The position numbers and the translations under genes are program-made. Below are positions 18,484 to 26,976 of a DNA stretch of 64,000 bases, piece by piece. Each line of letters opens with the position of its first letter. Positions within the stretch are counted from its first letter, which is position 1. This stretch comes from Rhodococcus sp. ARC_M6. GTDB lineage: Bacteria; Actinomycetota; Actinomycetes; Mycobacteriales; Mycobacteriaceae. The notes under the pieces were generated by a model. It had not been told where the DNA came from, made no database searches, and saw nothing but the letters and a program-made list of their open reading frames with translations. The DNA is taken from assembly GCF_022810305.1 (NCBI RefSeq), contig NZ_JALGQH010000010.1, forward strand, positions 62,001-126,000, given 5' to 3'.

Positions 18484-19473
18484 TCAGTTCACCCTGAGAA
18501 TCACCTTACCCACCGTTTCGGCAGCGTCCAGCAACTGATGAGCTAATGCTGCTTCGGTGATTGGAAGTTCAGCAGAAACGATCGGGTGAATCGCCCCGTC
18601 GGAAATTAGCGGCCACAGTTTTGCTCGGACGTCGGCGACGATCTCCGCCTTCCCCCCAGGTCCGGTGATCGGGCGACCTCGGAGGCCGGTCGATGTGATG
18701 TTTCCGCGCTTGCCCATCAGCTTGCTGATGTCGATTTCACCCTTGCGGCCGCCCTGCATTCCGATGATCACGATGTGGCCGTCCATTGCGAGGGCGTCGA
18801 CGTTCCGTCCCAGGTACGACGCTCCCATGTTGTCTAGAATGACATCGGCGCCGTGTCCGTCGGTGGCGTCGGTGAGTGCGGCGACGAAGTCCTGTTCGCG
18901 GTAGTTGATCGTGATGTCGGCGCCCAGCTCACGGCAGCGATTCAGCTTTTCTTCAGATCCGGCCGTGACGGCCACGCGGGCACCGAGGGCTTTGCCGACC
19001 TGGATGGCGTGAGTACCGATCCCGCCGCCGCCCCCGTGAATCAGGACGGTGTGTCCGCGGCGCAACCCGGCGCGCATGACGACGTTGGACCACACCGTAC
19101 AGGCGACTTCCGGCAAGGATGCAGCGACTCGCAGATCCACGCCCTTGGGGATCGGCAGGAGTTGCGCCGCGGGTACCGCAACTTTCTCGGCGTAACCACC
19201 GCCGGCGAGCAGTGCGCACACTTCGTCGCCGACGGCCCATCCGCTCACGCCCTCGCCGAGTTCACTGATGACACCGGAACATTCGAGGCCCAAAAAGTTG
19301 CTTGCGCCGGGCGGCGGCGGATAGAAGCCCTGGCGTTGGAGGAGGTCGGCGCGGTTGACGGCAGTGGCGGCGACGTCGATCAGAACGTGCCCGCGAGGCA
19401 GTTCGGGATCGGGTTGCTGTGCCCAGGCCATGACTTCGGGACCACCGGGCTGATCGATCGTGATGGCGTACAT
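18484..19473 (-). CDS. NAD(P)H:quinone oxidoreductase, zeta-crystallin type (MDR family)
   Basis: 329 residues. MDR layout: GroES-like N-terminus with VDVAATAVNRADLLQR, ecSGVI region (LGLECSGVISELG), then the NADPH-binding AGLRRGHTVLIHGGGGGIG with the quinone-reductase GGGGGIG loop. There are no zinc ligands, as expected for the zeta-crystallin/PIG3 branch. It likely reduces quinones using NADPH in the cytoplasm. It overlaps no neighbour and converges with the aminotransferase homologue; from memory it equals Rv3777 in the syntenic mycobacterial region. Confidence 0.9.
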   Translation of the reverse strand: MYAITIDQPGGPEVMAWAQQPDPELPRGHVLIDVAATAVNRADLLQRQGFYPPPPGASNFLGLECSGVISELGEGVSGWAVGDEVCALLAGGGYAEKVAVPAAQLLPIPKGVDLRVAASLPEVACTVWSNVVMRAGLRRGHTVLIHGGGGGIGTHAIQVGKALGARVAVTAGSEEKLNRCRELGADITINYREQDFVAALTDATDGHGADVILDNMGASYLGRNVDALAMDGHIVIIGMQGGRKGEIDISKLMGKRGNITSTGLRGRPITGPGGKAEIVADVRAKLWPLISDGAIHPIVSAELPITEAALAHQLLDAAETVGKVILRVN

Positions 19474-19531
19474 GGATACGACGCTATCGAATCTTGCGCG
19501 CGCGACGGGCTTTGCCGCTACCGTCGCGGTG

Positions 19532-20710
19532 GTGACTTACTTCGGGAACATGCAGAACGAGATTTATCTGACCGGCCTCGGCGGCACCAAGCCGTCGCTG
19601 CCGATGACGGCTGCGGGGTTGGAAGTTGCCGCGCGTGAGCAACTCTCACCGGAGGCCTTCGGGTATATCGCGGGCAGTGCCGCGACGGAACGCACCGCCG
19701 TTTCGAATCTTCGTGCATTCGAGAAACACGCGATAGTGCCGCGCATGTTTCGGGGCACCGCGGCCCCCGATGCCCGTGACCTGAGTACCACGGTGCTCGG
19801 CACACGTTTGGCCGCACCGATCCTGACCGCGCCGGTTGGTGTACTCGGTTTGGTTCACGAGGATGCGGAGGTCGCGGTCGGAGCGGTGACGGCGGAGTTG
19901 GGGATCGGCTCCGTATTGTCGACGGCGGCATCGTCGACAATCGAAGATGTAGCCGCCGTGTCGGGCGACAACTGGTGGTATCAGCTGTACTGGCCGGCGG
20001 ACGACGAGCTGGCCGAGTCCTTTGTTCGCCGCGCCGAGAAGGCCGGTGCCAAGGCTATCATTCTCACTGCGGATACGCCGGGTATGGGTTGGCGTCCAAG
20101 GGATTTGGAGTTGGGTCACCTTCCGTTCCTGCAGGCCAAGGGGATCGCCAACTATCTTTCCGACCCGGTCTTCCGGGCCAAGTTGGCGACGCCACCCGAG
20201 GAGAGCGCCGAGGCACTGCAAATTGCGGTGTTGACGTGGGTTTCACTGTTCGGCAATCATGCCGTTCGGATGACGGATATCGCGAAACTTCGCCAGTGGA
20301 CGTCCCTTCCGATCGCGGTCAAGGGAATTGTGCATCCTGACGACGCCCGCGCTGCGGTCGCTGAGGGTGCGGACGGCATCATCGTGAGTAATCACGGCGG
20401 ACGCCAAGTCGACGGAGCGATCTCGGCCCTGGATGCGTTGGGGCCCATAGCGTCGGCGGTTGGCCATGAGGCTGACATTCTGATGGATTCGGGTATTCGT
20501 TGTGGCGCTGATGTGATCACCGCGCTGGCTCTCGGTGCCGATGCCGTGCTGTACGGGCGCCCGTGGGTGTACGGATTGGGGCTCGCTGGCGCCGATGGTG
20601 TGCGTCACGCATTGCGGATTCTGCTCGCAGATCTGGACCTGACGATGGGGCTTGCCGGGTTGGCTTCGGTTGCGGAGATCGACCGATCCGTATTGCTATC
20701 CGGTTCGTGA
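19532..20710 (+). CDS. FMN-dependent alpha-hydroxy-acid oxidase (lactate 2-monooxygenase-like)
   Basis: 392 residues. Family features: FQ-like QNEIYLTGLGG start resembling lactate 2-monooxygenase, LTAPVGVLGLVH, WYQLYWPADDELAESFVRRAE, VKGIVHPDDARAAVAEG and the catalytic SNHGGRQVDG with its His base, then LMDSGIRCGADV and YGRPWVYG for FMN phosphate. The frame is open from 19460, overlapping the divergent gene's start, but GTG 19532 matches the family N-terminus (VTYFGNMQNE) and leaves 58 bases for promoters. The substrate is probably L-lactate or a related 2-hydroxy acid. Confidence 0.88.
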   Translation: MTYFGNMQNEIYLTGLGGTKPSLPMTAAGLEVAAREQLSPEAFGYIAGSAATERTAVSNLRAFEKHAIVPRMFRGTAAPDARDLSTTVLGTRLAAPILTAPVGVLGLVHEDAEVAVGAVTAELGIGSVLSTAASSTIEDVAAVSGDNWWYQLYWPADDELAESFVRRAEKAGAKAIILTADTPGMGWRPRDLELGHLPFLQAKGIANYLSDPVFRAKLATPPEESAEALQIAVLTWVSLFGNHAVRMTDIAKLRQWTSLPIAVKGIVHPDDARAAVAEGADGIIVSNHGGRQVDGAISALDALGPIASAVGHEADILMDSGIRCGADVITALALGADAVLYGRPWVYGLGLAGADGVRHALRILLADLDLTMGLAGLASVAEIDRSVLLSGS

Positions 20711-20762
20711 CCTTTGTCCAGGGTCGACTGCTGATGTCGGTTGCGGGTCTAAGCTTGGCCCT

Positions 20763-21263
20763 GTGACAGCAGAAGCAACTACTGAACAGGTGGCCCAATC
20801 GGCGCAGGAGGCGGCGCCGTGGCTCACTCCCGTCGAAATGCGTGCCTGGCGCGGCTACATGGACGGCAATCAGCGTCTGATGGAAGTGCTCAACCGAGAG
20901 CTTCAGGACGAGCATGACTTGTCGCTGGCCGACTATCGCATTCTGGTCATGCTGTCGGAGTCCCCGGACGGCTCGCTGCGGATGAGCGACCTCGCGGACG
21001 GCGTTCTGTCGTCACGCAGCCGCCTGACGCATCAAATCCGTCGGATGGAATCGCAGGGCATCGTTGTGCGCGATACCTGCGCCGAGGACGGCCGTGGAGT
21101 ACTTGCCCGGATTACTGAGGAGGGTCGGCAGAGGCTTGCTGCTGCGGCTCCCACTCACGTGGCGGGTGTGCGCCAGAATCTGGTGGATCTGTTGACGCCG
21201 AAGGAGCTGGAAGTGCTGGCTGCCGTCTTCGCGAAGGTGGACAAAGCTATCGGAGATCGCTGA
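20763..21263 (+). CDS. MarR-family transcriptional regulator
   Basis: 166 residues with the winged-helix core of MarR: LSLADYRILVMLSESPDGSLRMSDLADGV, SSRSRLTHQIRRMESQGIV (recognition helix) and a wing DGRGVLARITEEG. GTG 20763 is chosen because the upstream frame to 20652 is a low-quality extension that overlaps the oxidase. It follows the FMN oxidase by 52 bases on the same strand and may regulate it; no palindrome was recognised nearby. Ligand unknown. Confidence 0.9.
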   Translation: MTAEATTEQVAQSAQEAAPWLTPVEMRAWRGYMDGNQRLMEVLNRELQDEHDLSLADYRILVMLSESPDGSLRMSDLADGVLSSRSRLTHQIRRMESQGIVVRDTCAEDGRGVLARITEEGRQRLAAAAPTHVAGVRQNLVDLLTPKELEVLAAVFAKVDKAIGDR

Positions 21264-21313
21264 GAAGGGGAGCCGTTTCACGGCGCTCGAGTGCACCGGA
21301 TAGGATCGCCCAC

Positions 21314-21403
21314 GGAAGCGTGGCAGAGCGGCCGAATGCACTCGCCTTGAAAGCGAGCGTGGCGTTAAACCCACCGGGGGTTCAAATCCCTCCGCTTCCG
21401 CCA
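21314..21403 (+). tRNA. tRNA-Ser (anticodon UGA)
   Basis: 90 bases with CCA encoded. The acceptor stem GGAAGCG pairs with CGCTTCC; the anticodon arm CTCGC-CTTGAAA-GCGAG gives UGA; a long variable arm (type II) and GGTTCAAATCC T-loop are present. It borders the accessory patch that follows. Confidence 0.97.
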
Positions 21404-21406
21404 AGT

Positions 21407-21442
21407 GTCCCTCACCTGTTCAGGCAGGTGGGGGACTTTTTT
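21407..21442 (+). terminator. Intrinsic terminator of tRNA-Ser(UGA)
   Basis: A 12-base stem GTCCCTCACCTG / CAGGTGGGGGAC (one G-T wobble), six-base loop and six T. Nearly the same hairpin follows tRNA-Ser(CGA) at 49247. Confidence 0.9.
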
Positions 21443-21605
21443 GTGCCCTTCGGGGATTGCTCGCCGTAGGCGAGGACGCCTCGGCCGACTTCGATAGGAA
21501 AGTCGCTGACAGAAGACTGATTGGCACCCGCGGAACCGAATGTGCGTTGGATGCGTCCAAACCCTTGGGTCGTCCGGTCGTTCCGGATGAACAGGTTGGG
21601 GTCAA

Positions 21606-21896
21606 GTGTCCGAAAAGCTGGATGTGTGCGTCGATCGAATGCGTGAGGCCTCGGCCTTCATCGCGACTAAAGCTGACGACACCGCCGACGGTGTGAAGCA
21701 CATCGACCGCATTGTGTCGGGTGACCTGCTGGGACATGGTCGGCAAGGCCGAGCCGCAATGTCGTATGAGAACTACTGGCGGGATTGGATCGTCGACATT
21801 TCCGCTGCGGTGCGAAGGGTCCGACAGTTGGCCCCGGCAACTCAGGGCACGGATTCGAGCTGCCGAGAGAAGGGAACTAGACATGACGAAAGTTGA
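21606..21896 (+). CDS. Small helical protein, WXG100/EspC-like (possible type VII secretion substrate)
   Basis: 96 residues from GTG 21606. The first 75 residues read as two amphipathic helices (MSEKLDVCVDRMREASAFI, then WRDWIVDISAAVRRVRQLA), the shape and length of WXG100/EspC-type ESX-associated proteins that often precede a secreted toxin gene. The C-terminal 15 residues run over the ribosome site and start of the ankyrin gene, so the reading may be a truncated remnant whose toxin partner is gone. The similarity is judged by eye only. The first ankyrin gene starts 14 bases before its stop, which suggests coupling. Confidence 0.45.
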   Translation: MSEKLDVCVDRMREASAFIATKADDTADGVKHIDRIVSGDLLGHGRQGRAAMSYENYWRDWIVDISAAVRRVRQLAPATQGTDSSCREKGTRHDES

Positions 21897-22287
21897 TCGC
21901 GGAGGGCGTATTCCACTGCACTACGCCGCACTCGAGGGAACTGCCGACGACGTCACTCGGCTTCTCCAGGCGGGGCAAGACGTCCACGCCGTTGACCATG
22001 CCGGGTTCACACCACTGCATTTCGCCGCGCAGGATGGTCGACCGGACAACGCGAGGGTGCTGATCGCCGCTGGTGCCGACGTCAATGCCGGGGATGCGAA
22101 GGGTGACACTCCTCTCAAGAAGGCAGTGATGGGAAGCCATGACTATGTCGGAGTCATCAAGGTTTTGCGGGAAAATGGTGCCGATCCCACGATCAAAGCG
22201 CAGAACGGCAGAAGCGCGCTCGACACCGTCAAAATCATCGGCAATGAGGGTATCCGCGCAGCGTTTCGCGATCTCCTCGACCAGTGA
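21883..22287 (+). CDS. Ankyrin-repeat protein, copy 1
   Basis: 134 residues built of about three to four ankyrin repeats: RIPLHYAALEGTADDVTRLL, FTPLHFAAQDGRPDNARVLI and DTPLKKAVMG, then VIKVLRENGADPTIKAQNG. There is no signal peptide, so it is cytoplasmic. ATG 21883 has AGAAGGGA about nine bases upstream. Its first 24 codons and a C-terminal block are almost identical to those of copy 2 (22439). Small ankyrin proteins of this kind are a recognised immunity-protein class in polymorphic toxin loci, which would fit its neighbours; no toxin is present here. Function otherwise unknown. Confidence 0.85.
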   Translation: MTKVDRGGRIPLHYAALEGTADDVTRLLQAGQDVHAVDHAGFTPLHFAAQDGRPDNARVLIAAGADVNAGDAKGDTPLKKAVMGSHDYVGVIKVLRENGADPTIKAQNGRSALDTVKIIGNEGIRAAFRDLLDQ

Positions 22288-22438
22288 AGGGGAACGACCG
22301 TCCGCGATCGGGGAATACGGAGATTACTTACTGCGCGCGCGTACTGCGGATGCCACTGCGACGTTGGACCGCACAGACTGGATGAACTTTGATCCACTCG
22401 AGTTCTATAGTGCTGAGGGCACAGGGAGGGAAGTAGGC

Positions 22439-22849
22439 ATGACGAAAGTTGATCGCGGAGGGCGTATTCCACTGCACTACGCCGCACTCGAGGGAACTGC
22501 CGACGATGTCACTCGGCTTCTCGCCGACGGCCAGGATGTGAACGCTGTCGATTATGTTGGGTTCACGTCGCTGCATTTTGCAGCGCAATCCGGTCGCGTC
22601 GAAAACGTCAGAGTGCTGATTGCGGCGGGAGCTGAAGTCGATGCGCTGGATTCCGCCGGCAACTCCGCCCTCAAGAAGGCTGTGATGGGTGCGGCCGGCG
22701 ATCCAGTCGGCGTCATCAAGGTTCTGCGAGAAAATGGTGCCGATCCCACGATAAAAGCGCAGAACGGCAGAAGCGTGCTCGACACCGTCAAAATCATCGG
22801 CAACGAGCTCAAGCGCGCAGCGTTCAGTGATCTGCTCTACGACAAGTGA
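22439..22849 (+). CDS. Ankyrin-repeat protein, copy 2
   Basis: 136 residues, tandem paralogue of the gene at 21883. The opening MTKVDRGGRIPLHYAAL block and the closing VLRENGADPTIKAQNGRS block are shared nearly base for base, while the middle repeats (DGQDVNAVDYVGFTSLHF, AAGAEVDALDSAGN) differ, as if the core were evolving while the ends stay matched. ATG 22439 has a strong GGAGGGAAG ribosome site. 151 bases separate the two copies. Candidate immunity or binding protein; function unproven. Confidence 0.85.
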   Translation: MTKVDRGGRIPLHYAALEGTADDVTRLLADGQDVNAVDYVGFTSLHFAAQSGRVENVRVLIAAGAEVDALDSAGNSALKKAVMGAAGDPVGVIKVLRENGADPTIKAQNGRSVLDTVKIIGNELKRAAFSDLLYDK

Positions 22850-22883
22850 CTGACATTCAAACGCGAACCATCGGGGGCACTGG

Positions 22884-23252
22884 GTGAAATATCTTGATGA
22901 AGCACGTGAGATCTGGACGACGCTGGTACCTCCGTACGGACCTGCGGAGTCCATACAGGGTGAACTGCTTCGAGCAGTGGATCAGCTGCGAGTCGAAGCG
23001 CAGTGCAACGGCAACATCAATTGGGAAGTTGGCAACTACGCGGACTATGTCCCGTACCTACGGGCCAGACTGATCGACTCCCGAGTCTTCAACACGGCAG
23101 CGCTCACCGAAATCGAGATCGACCTCAACAGGCTCGCAGACTTCGAATTCCCCGAAACTGATGACGAACCATACGACCGATTATGTGACCGTATCGTCGA
23201 ATGGGTACGAGCACATCCTGAACCAATTCCGAATACGGTTGCGCTGCAATAA
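22884..23252 (+). CDS. Hypothetical protein, acidic, possible immunity protein
   Basis: 122 residues from GTG 22884, soluble and acidic, with no membrane segment. Recognisable block: WTTLVPPYGPAESIQGELL followed by AVDQLRVEAQCNGNINWEVG, a pattern I associate with small bacterial proteins of unknown function found next to toxin/immunity genes. It follows the second ankyrin gene by 34 bases in the same direction, so the three may be one operon. I cannot name the family. Confidence 0.65.
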   Translation: MKYLDEAREIWTTLVPPYGPAESIQGELLRAVDQLRVEAQCNGNINWEVGNYADYVPYLRARLIDSRVFNTAALTEIEIDLNRLADFEFPETDDEPYDRLCDRIVEWVRAHPEPIPNTVALQ

Positions 23253-23258
23253 ATCCAA

Positions 23259-23899
23259 ATGAAATTGCTTGTTCGAGATGCCGGCAATAATCGATCCGGA
23301 ACCATGAGTGCTGAAGCCAGCTATCTGGAAGAGATGGGTGTCGAGGGCGTGGACAAGGAAAATCCGTGCCTGTTCTTCTTCATGAAACCGCCGCGCACCG
23401 CCGCGCACCGCTATCGCTGGTAAGGGCGACACCATTCATATGTCCATCGGCACAGAAGCATTCGGTTGGGAGATCGAGTTGGCTGCGATTATCGGCCACC
23501 GCGAGCGAGGAGTGTCGGTGGAGATGCGCTGGGCTACAGTGCGTGACCACAACCAAGCGCTGGATATGTCCTACAAATTGGCCTGGAGTGCAGGAAATGG
23601 TAATGGGCACCTGCTGCCTGCTCGGCCCCAGAGGTGTTCCGGCCGTGAAGATTCTGGATCTGCAGAATATCGGTCTCGGCCTGTTCGTCAACGGCGAGTC
23701 GAAGCAGTGGGATCGTTCGTAATCGATGATTTCTTCTGCGGAGGAACAGATTTCAATCTTGTCCCAAAATCTGGGGCTTGATTCGGGAAATGTGGTGCTG
23801 ACCCGAACGCCGGCCGGTGTGGGAGTGTCGAAGCGTGATCTTCTACTCAATTTCGGCGGTTCCATTCGAGGTAATGGCTGGATATCGGATGTCGACTGA
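23259..23899 (+). pseudogene. Decayed fumarylacetoacetate-hydrolase (FAH) family gene
   Basis: FAH-family sequence appears in successive frames on the plus strand. Frame 0 from ATG 23259 gives MKLLV...NPCLFFFMKPPRT. A doubled ten-base CCGCCGCGCA-type unit near 23388-23409 shifts to frame 1, which continues IAGKGDTIH, then GWEIELAAIIGHRERGVS (the FAH core E-x-E strand). Around 23580-23615 the match moves to frame 2, with LGPRGVPAVKILDLQNIG and LFVNGESKQW. An in-frame TAA at 23720 interrupts it, after which SMISSAEEQISIL and VVLTRTPAGVGVSKRD complete the family's C-terminal pattern (usually TGTPAGVG). About 50 N-terminal residues are missing. At least two frameshifts and one stop make it non-functional. 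Confidence 0.85.
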
Positions 23900-24415
23900 T
23901 CGATTCGCGGAACTGAAAATTTTTTGCAACCAACAACTTCACGAGAAATGGGCTATGAACTGTGCCGGGGTTGTCGATGCCTCCCGGCACAGTTTTGTCT
24001 GCGCTACCCCTGTCCGAGAATAGGGTTCGTCCACTTGGGTTATTCGGCTAGGTGACTCGAGTCTGCCAAACATTCTCTTTCGTGATCAATATTCCGAAGT
24101 TGAGAAGATTTTCCTGGGGCGCTGTGGTTGCGACTGTCCGTCGTGACGCGCTCGAGCTGATCTTGTTATCGATCGGTGATACTTCGACTGAAATATGTTC
24201 TGCCCGTGACAATTTCGAGACCAGTTTGAGGAGAGTTCCCTAAAGCTGCAAATCTGCTCCATCCCGCCAATCTAGCCAAAACGTGCAACCATCTGCGTAC
24301 CGTCGTCTGCGGGGCAGTCACTGTCGACGGTTGATCTTCGCACTGCTCTTCGGCACGTGGCGTACGAGAAATATCGACATTGTTCAGGTCTGATTGCTCG
24401 GAGGTGGTTCTATCA
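23900..24415. other. Non-coding stretch upstream of amt
   Basis: 516 bases without a supportable gene; short ORFs here have no recognisable content. It holds one strong hairpin (23958-23997) and, at its end, the amt promoter region and a GGAGGTGG ribosome site (about 24400-24407). I looked for a GlnR-type box and saw no convincing one. The stretch may be further decayed island sequence. Confidence 0.6.
23958..23997 (+). terminator. Intrinsic-type terminator hairpin
   Basis: A perfect 12-base stem, AACTGTGCCGGG pairing with CCCGGCACAGTT, with a 13-base loop and a short T-rich tail. It closes the accessory patch before the amt-urease block. Confidence 0.75.
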
Positions 24416-26094
24416 ATGCTGGCAGACGCGATAATCAACAGCGGTGACACGGCTTGGGTGCTGATATCCGCAGGTCTCGTCCTCTTCATGGTTCCCGGAC
24501 TCGCGTTCTTCTACGCCGGATTGGTCGAGGAAGCAATGTACTGGTGATGCTGCAGCAGAACCTCGTTCCGCTCGGACTGGTGTCCATTACCTGGATCGTG
24601 TTCGGTTACAGCTTCGCCTTCAGCGGAGACTTGGGGGCCGGGCTTCTCGGTGATCTGAAACTTTTCGGCTTGCAAGATATTCACACTGCGGCTGCGCCCG
24701 GCTTCCACCTCATCGAAGGCGCGGTCGCGGTCCCGACCTTGGCGTTTGTCGCCTACCAGATGATGTTTGCGATCATCACGCCTGCGCTGATCACAGGTGC
24801 GACGGCCAACCGCCTCAAGCCCCTTGGTTGGGCAGTTCTGCTGGTGCTGTGGTCCATCATCGTCTACCCGCCGATCGCGCACTGGCTCTTCAATCCCGAG
24901 GGTTGGCTCGCGCTGCGCGGAGCGCAGGACTGGGCGGGCGGAATTGTGGTGCATGCATCTGCCGGTGCCGCTGCTCTCGCGATTCTGTTGGTTGTCGGCA
25001 AACGGCGGGGTTGGCCCAACGCCGAGTCCGTTCCGCATTCCTTGCCGTTGGCCCTCATCGGTGGTGGCATCCTCTGGTTCGGTTGGTTCGGCTTCAACGC
25101 CGGCGACGGATTGGCGGCCGATGGTGTTGCGGCACAAGCTCTGATCAACACACACATTGCCGCTGCCGGTGGCATGGTCGTCTGGCTGGTCATCGAGCGC
25201 TACACCGAGGGTCGGGCAACCGCGATCGGCGGAATTACCGGTGCTGTAGCCGGTCTGGCCACCGTTACACCGTGTGCCGGCTATGTAAGCACCTTCTCGG
25301 CGTTGGCAATTGGAGCACTTGCCGGGTTGGTGTGCCACTACGCACTGGCGCTTAAATCGATCTTCAAGTTCGACGACGCGCTCGACGTCATTGCAGTCCA
25401 TTTCGTCGGTGGCATTCTCGGTTCGCTGCTTGTGGGCTTCTTCGGTGAGAAGGCGATCAACCCGATCGGCCGCGACGGACTGCTGTTCGGGGGCGGTCTC
25501 GGGTTGTTGGGGGAGCAAGCCCTGGCGCTCATTGTGGTTATTGCCTTCTCCTTCGTGGTGACTTGGCTGATCGCGATGGGCATCGAGAAGACGATCGGAC
25601 TCAAACTTGCCCCGGAGGATCAGGTGGATATCGATCGTCGTCAGCAAGGCATGGACGCCTACCGCTACAACGCTGCCTTCGTCGACGCCGGCGGCGCTCC
25701 GCAGACCAGCGGATTCGACGAGGGTGCAGCTCCGAAACCGGAACCGGACCTGGTCGTCGCTCCCGGTGCGCCCAAGCATGAACTCATCACCGTTGTGCTC
25801 GAGAGTATGGAAACGGAGAAGCTGCGGCATGCTCTCGTCGAAGCCGGTGCCGAGTCGATCGTCGTATCGGAAGCCCATGTCTCAGCAGGTGATTCGGACT
25901 CGATCAACTTCCGTGGGCATCGCAATGACGTTGTCTTCACCGAACGGCTTCGGGTTGAAGTCCTGGCGCCGGCAGATCGAACACAAGCAGTTCTCGACGC
26001 GCTCAACAGGCACACCATCGGACGGCGGAGCGGATTTGTGCAACAGTCCGCCGAGCCTCTGACGGGGTCCAGTACACCGAGTTCGGGAAGCTGA
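24416..26094 (+). pseudogene. amt: Ammonium transporter Amt with fused C-terminal PII-like domain, broken by a 1-base frameshift
   Basis: ATG 24416 has an excellent GGAGGTGG ribosome site and reads [20 protein letters not shown] ... FFYAGLV, the normal Amt N-terminus, then runs into TGA at 24545. The rest ([17 protein letters not shown] onward) lies in another frame. Inserting one base between 24526 and 24527 (GTC-GAG to GTC-CGA-GGA) restores a continuous protein of about 559 residues. The pore His pair (VVHASAG, VHFVGG) is intact. After the last helix and a linker, a PII/GlnK-like domain follows (HELITVVLESMETEKLRHAL ... VVSEAH ... RLRVEVLAPAD), a built-in regulator. It may be a real lesion, a sequencing error or a switchable state. 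It precedes ureA by 51 bases. Confidence 0.85.
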
Positions 26095-26145
26095 GTTTTC
26101 AGTGACTACAGGATCAAAAAGTATGAGTGAGAAGGAGCCATCGGA

Positions 26146-26448
26146 ATGCATCTGACACCGCGCGAACTCGACAAGCTGACCATCCTCATGTTGGCCGACG
26201 TAGCTCTCCGTCGAAAAGCCAAGGGGCTCAAGTTGAACCATCCGGAGTCGGTGGCGGTCATTACCGCAGCGGCACTGGAGGGTGCCCGGGAGGGGAAGAC
26301 CGTCGAGCAGGTGATGGCCGACGCGTCGCACGAGTTGACTGTCGACGACGTGATGGAGGGTGTGCCGGAGATGATTCCGCGCGTACAGGTCGAGGCTGTC
26401 TTCACGGACGGCAGCCGCCTGGTCACCGTTCACTCACCCATCCAGTGA
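26146..26448 (+). CDS. ureA: Urease gamma subunit
   Basis: 100 residues, the normal length of UreA. Family pattern: [47 protein letters not shown] (consecutive helices) and [20 protein letters not shown]. It is a structural subunit of the (alpha-beta-gamma)3 urease that splits urea to ammonia and carbamate in the cytoplasm. First of seven ure genes in the order A-B-C-E-F-G-D; ribosome site GAGAAGGAG just upstream. Confidence 0.97.
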   Translation: MHLTPRELDKLTILMLADVALRRKAKGLKLNHPESVAVITAAALEGAREGKTVEQVMADASHELTVDDVMEGVPEMIPRVQVEAVFTDGSRLVTVHSPIQ

Positions 26449-26473
26449 TCCCCCGAGATCGAGGAGCAAGTAC

Positions 26474-26911
26474 ATGGCTGCACAGAGTAAGAAGGGCGCC
26501 GCACAGGCCGCGAGGGTGCCGGTCGGTGGTTACGTTCTGAAAGACGAACCGGTAGAGATCAACGCCGGGAAACCGCGAATCAAGATGCGAGTACGAAATA
26601 CCGGTGACCGGCCAATCCAGGTGGGTTCACACTTTCACTTCATGGAGGTGAACCGGGCACTCCGATTCGATCGTGAGCGGACTTTCGGTTGGCGTCTGGA
26701 TATCCCGGCGGGAACTGCCGTGCGGTTCGAACCGGGCGACGAGAAGGAAGTGACCCTGGTGCCGTTCGGCGGCAAGCAGCGGGTTCACGGATTCAACAAC
26801 TTGGTAGATGGCTGGGCCCCGACCCACGCGACGTACCGACCGAGACTCGGTCGCGCTGTCCGCCTTGCTACAGAGCAGGGCTTCGAATCCGAAACTGAAA
26901 CGGCTGAGTAA
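26474..26911 (+). CDS. ureB: Urease beta subunit
   Basis: 145 residues. The UreB core runs from about residue 14 ([18 protein letters not shown]) through [20 protein letters not shown] to [24 protein letters not shown] slightly long, Lys/Ala-rich N-terminus ([14 protein letters not shown]) precedes it, and the C-terminus carries about 15 extra residues. Structural subunit that packs on UreC. 25 bases after ureA. Confidence 0.97.
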   Translation: MAAQSKKGAAQAARVPVGGYVLKDEPVEINAGKPRIKMRVRNTGDRPIQVGSHFHFMEVNRALRFDRERTFGWRLDIPAGTAVRFEPGDEKEVTLVPFGGKQRVHGFNNLVDGWAPTHATYRPRLGRAVRLATEQGFESETETAE

Positions 26912-26976
26912 GTAAGCCTCGGGGCTCGATAGCTGCTGGGTCACCTCTCGTAAGTGATGAGAAGGAGTTCGAACAG

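Noticed and set aside
21420..21884. Minus-strand ORF after tRNA-Ser
   Set aside because: Overlaps the terminator of the tRNA and reads as low-complexity Ser/Pro/Arg.
21314..24415. Classical integrated island with att repeats at tRNA-Ser
   Set aside because: No integrase was found and I could not see a second copy of the tRNA 3' end; the patch may have lost its boundaries, so no att site is claimed.
24511..25878. 455-residue minus-strand frame opposite amt
   Set aside because: Gln/Arg/Asp-rich antisense shadow of a high-GC gene; no motif.
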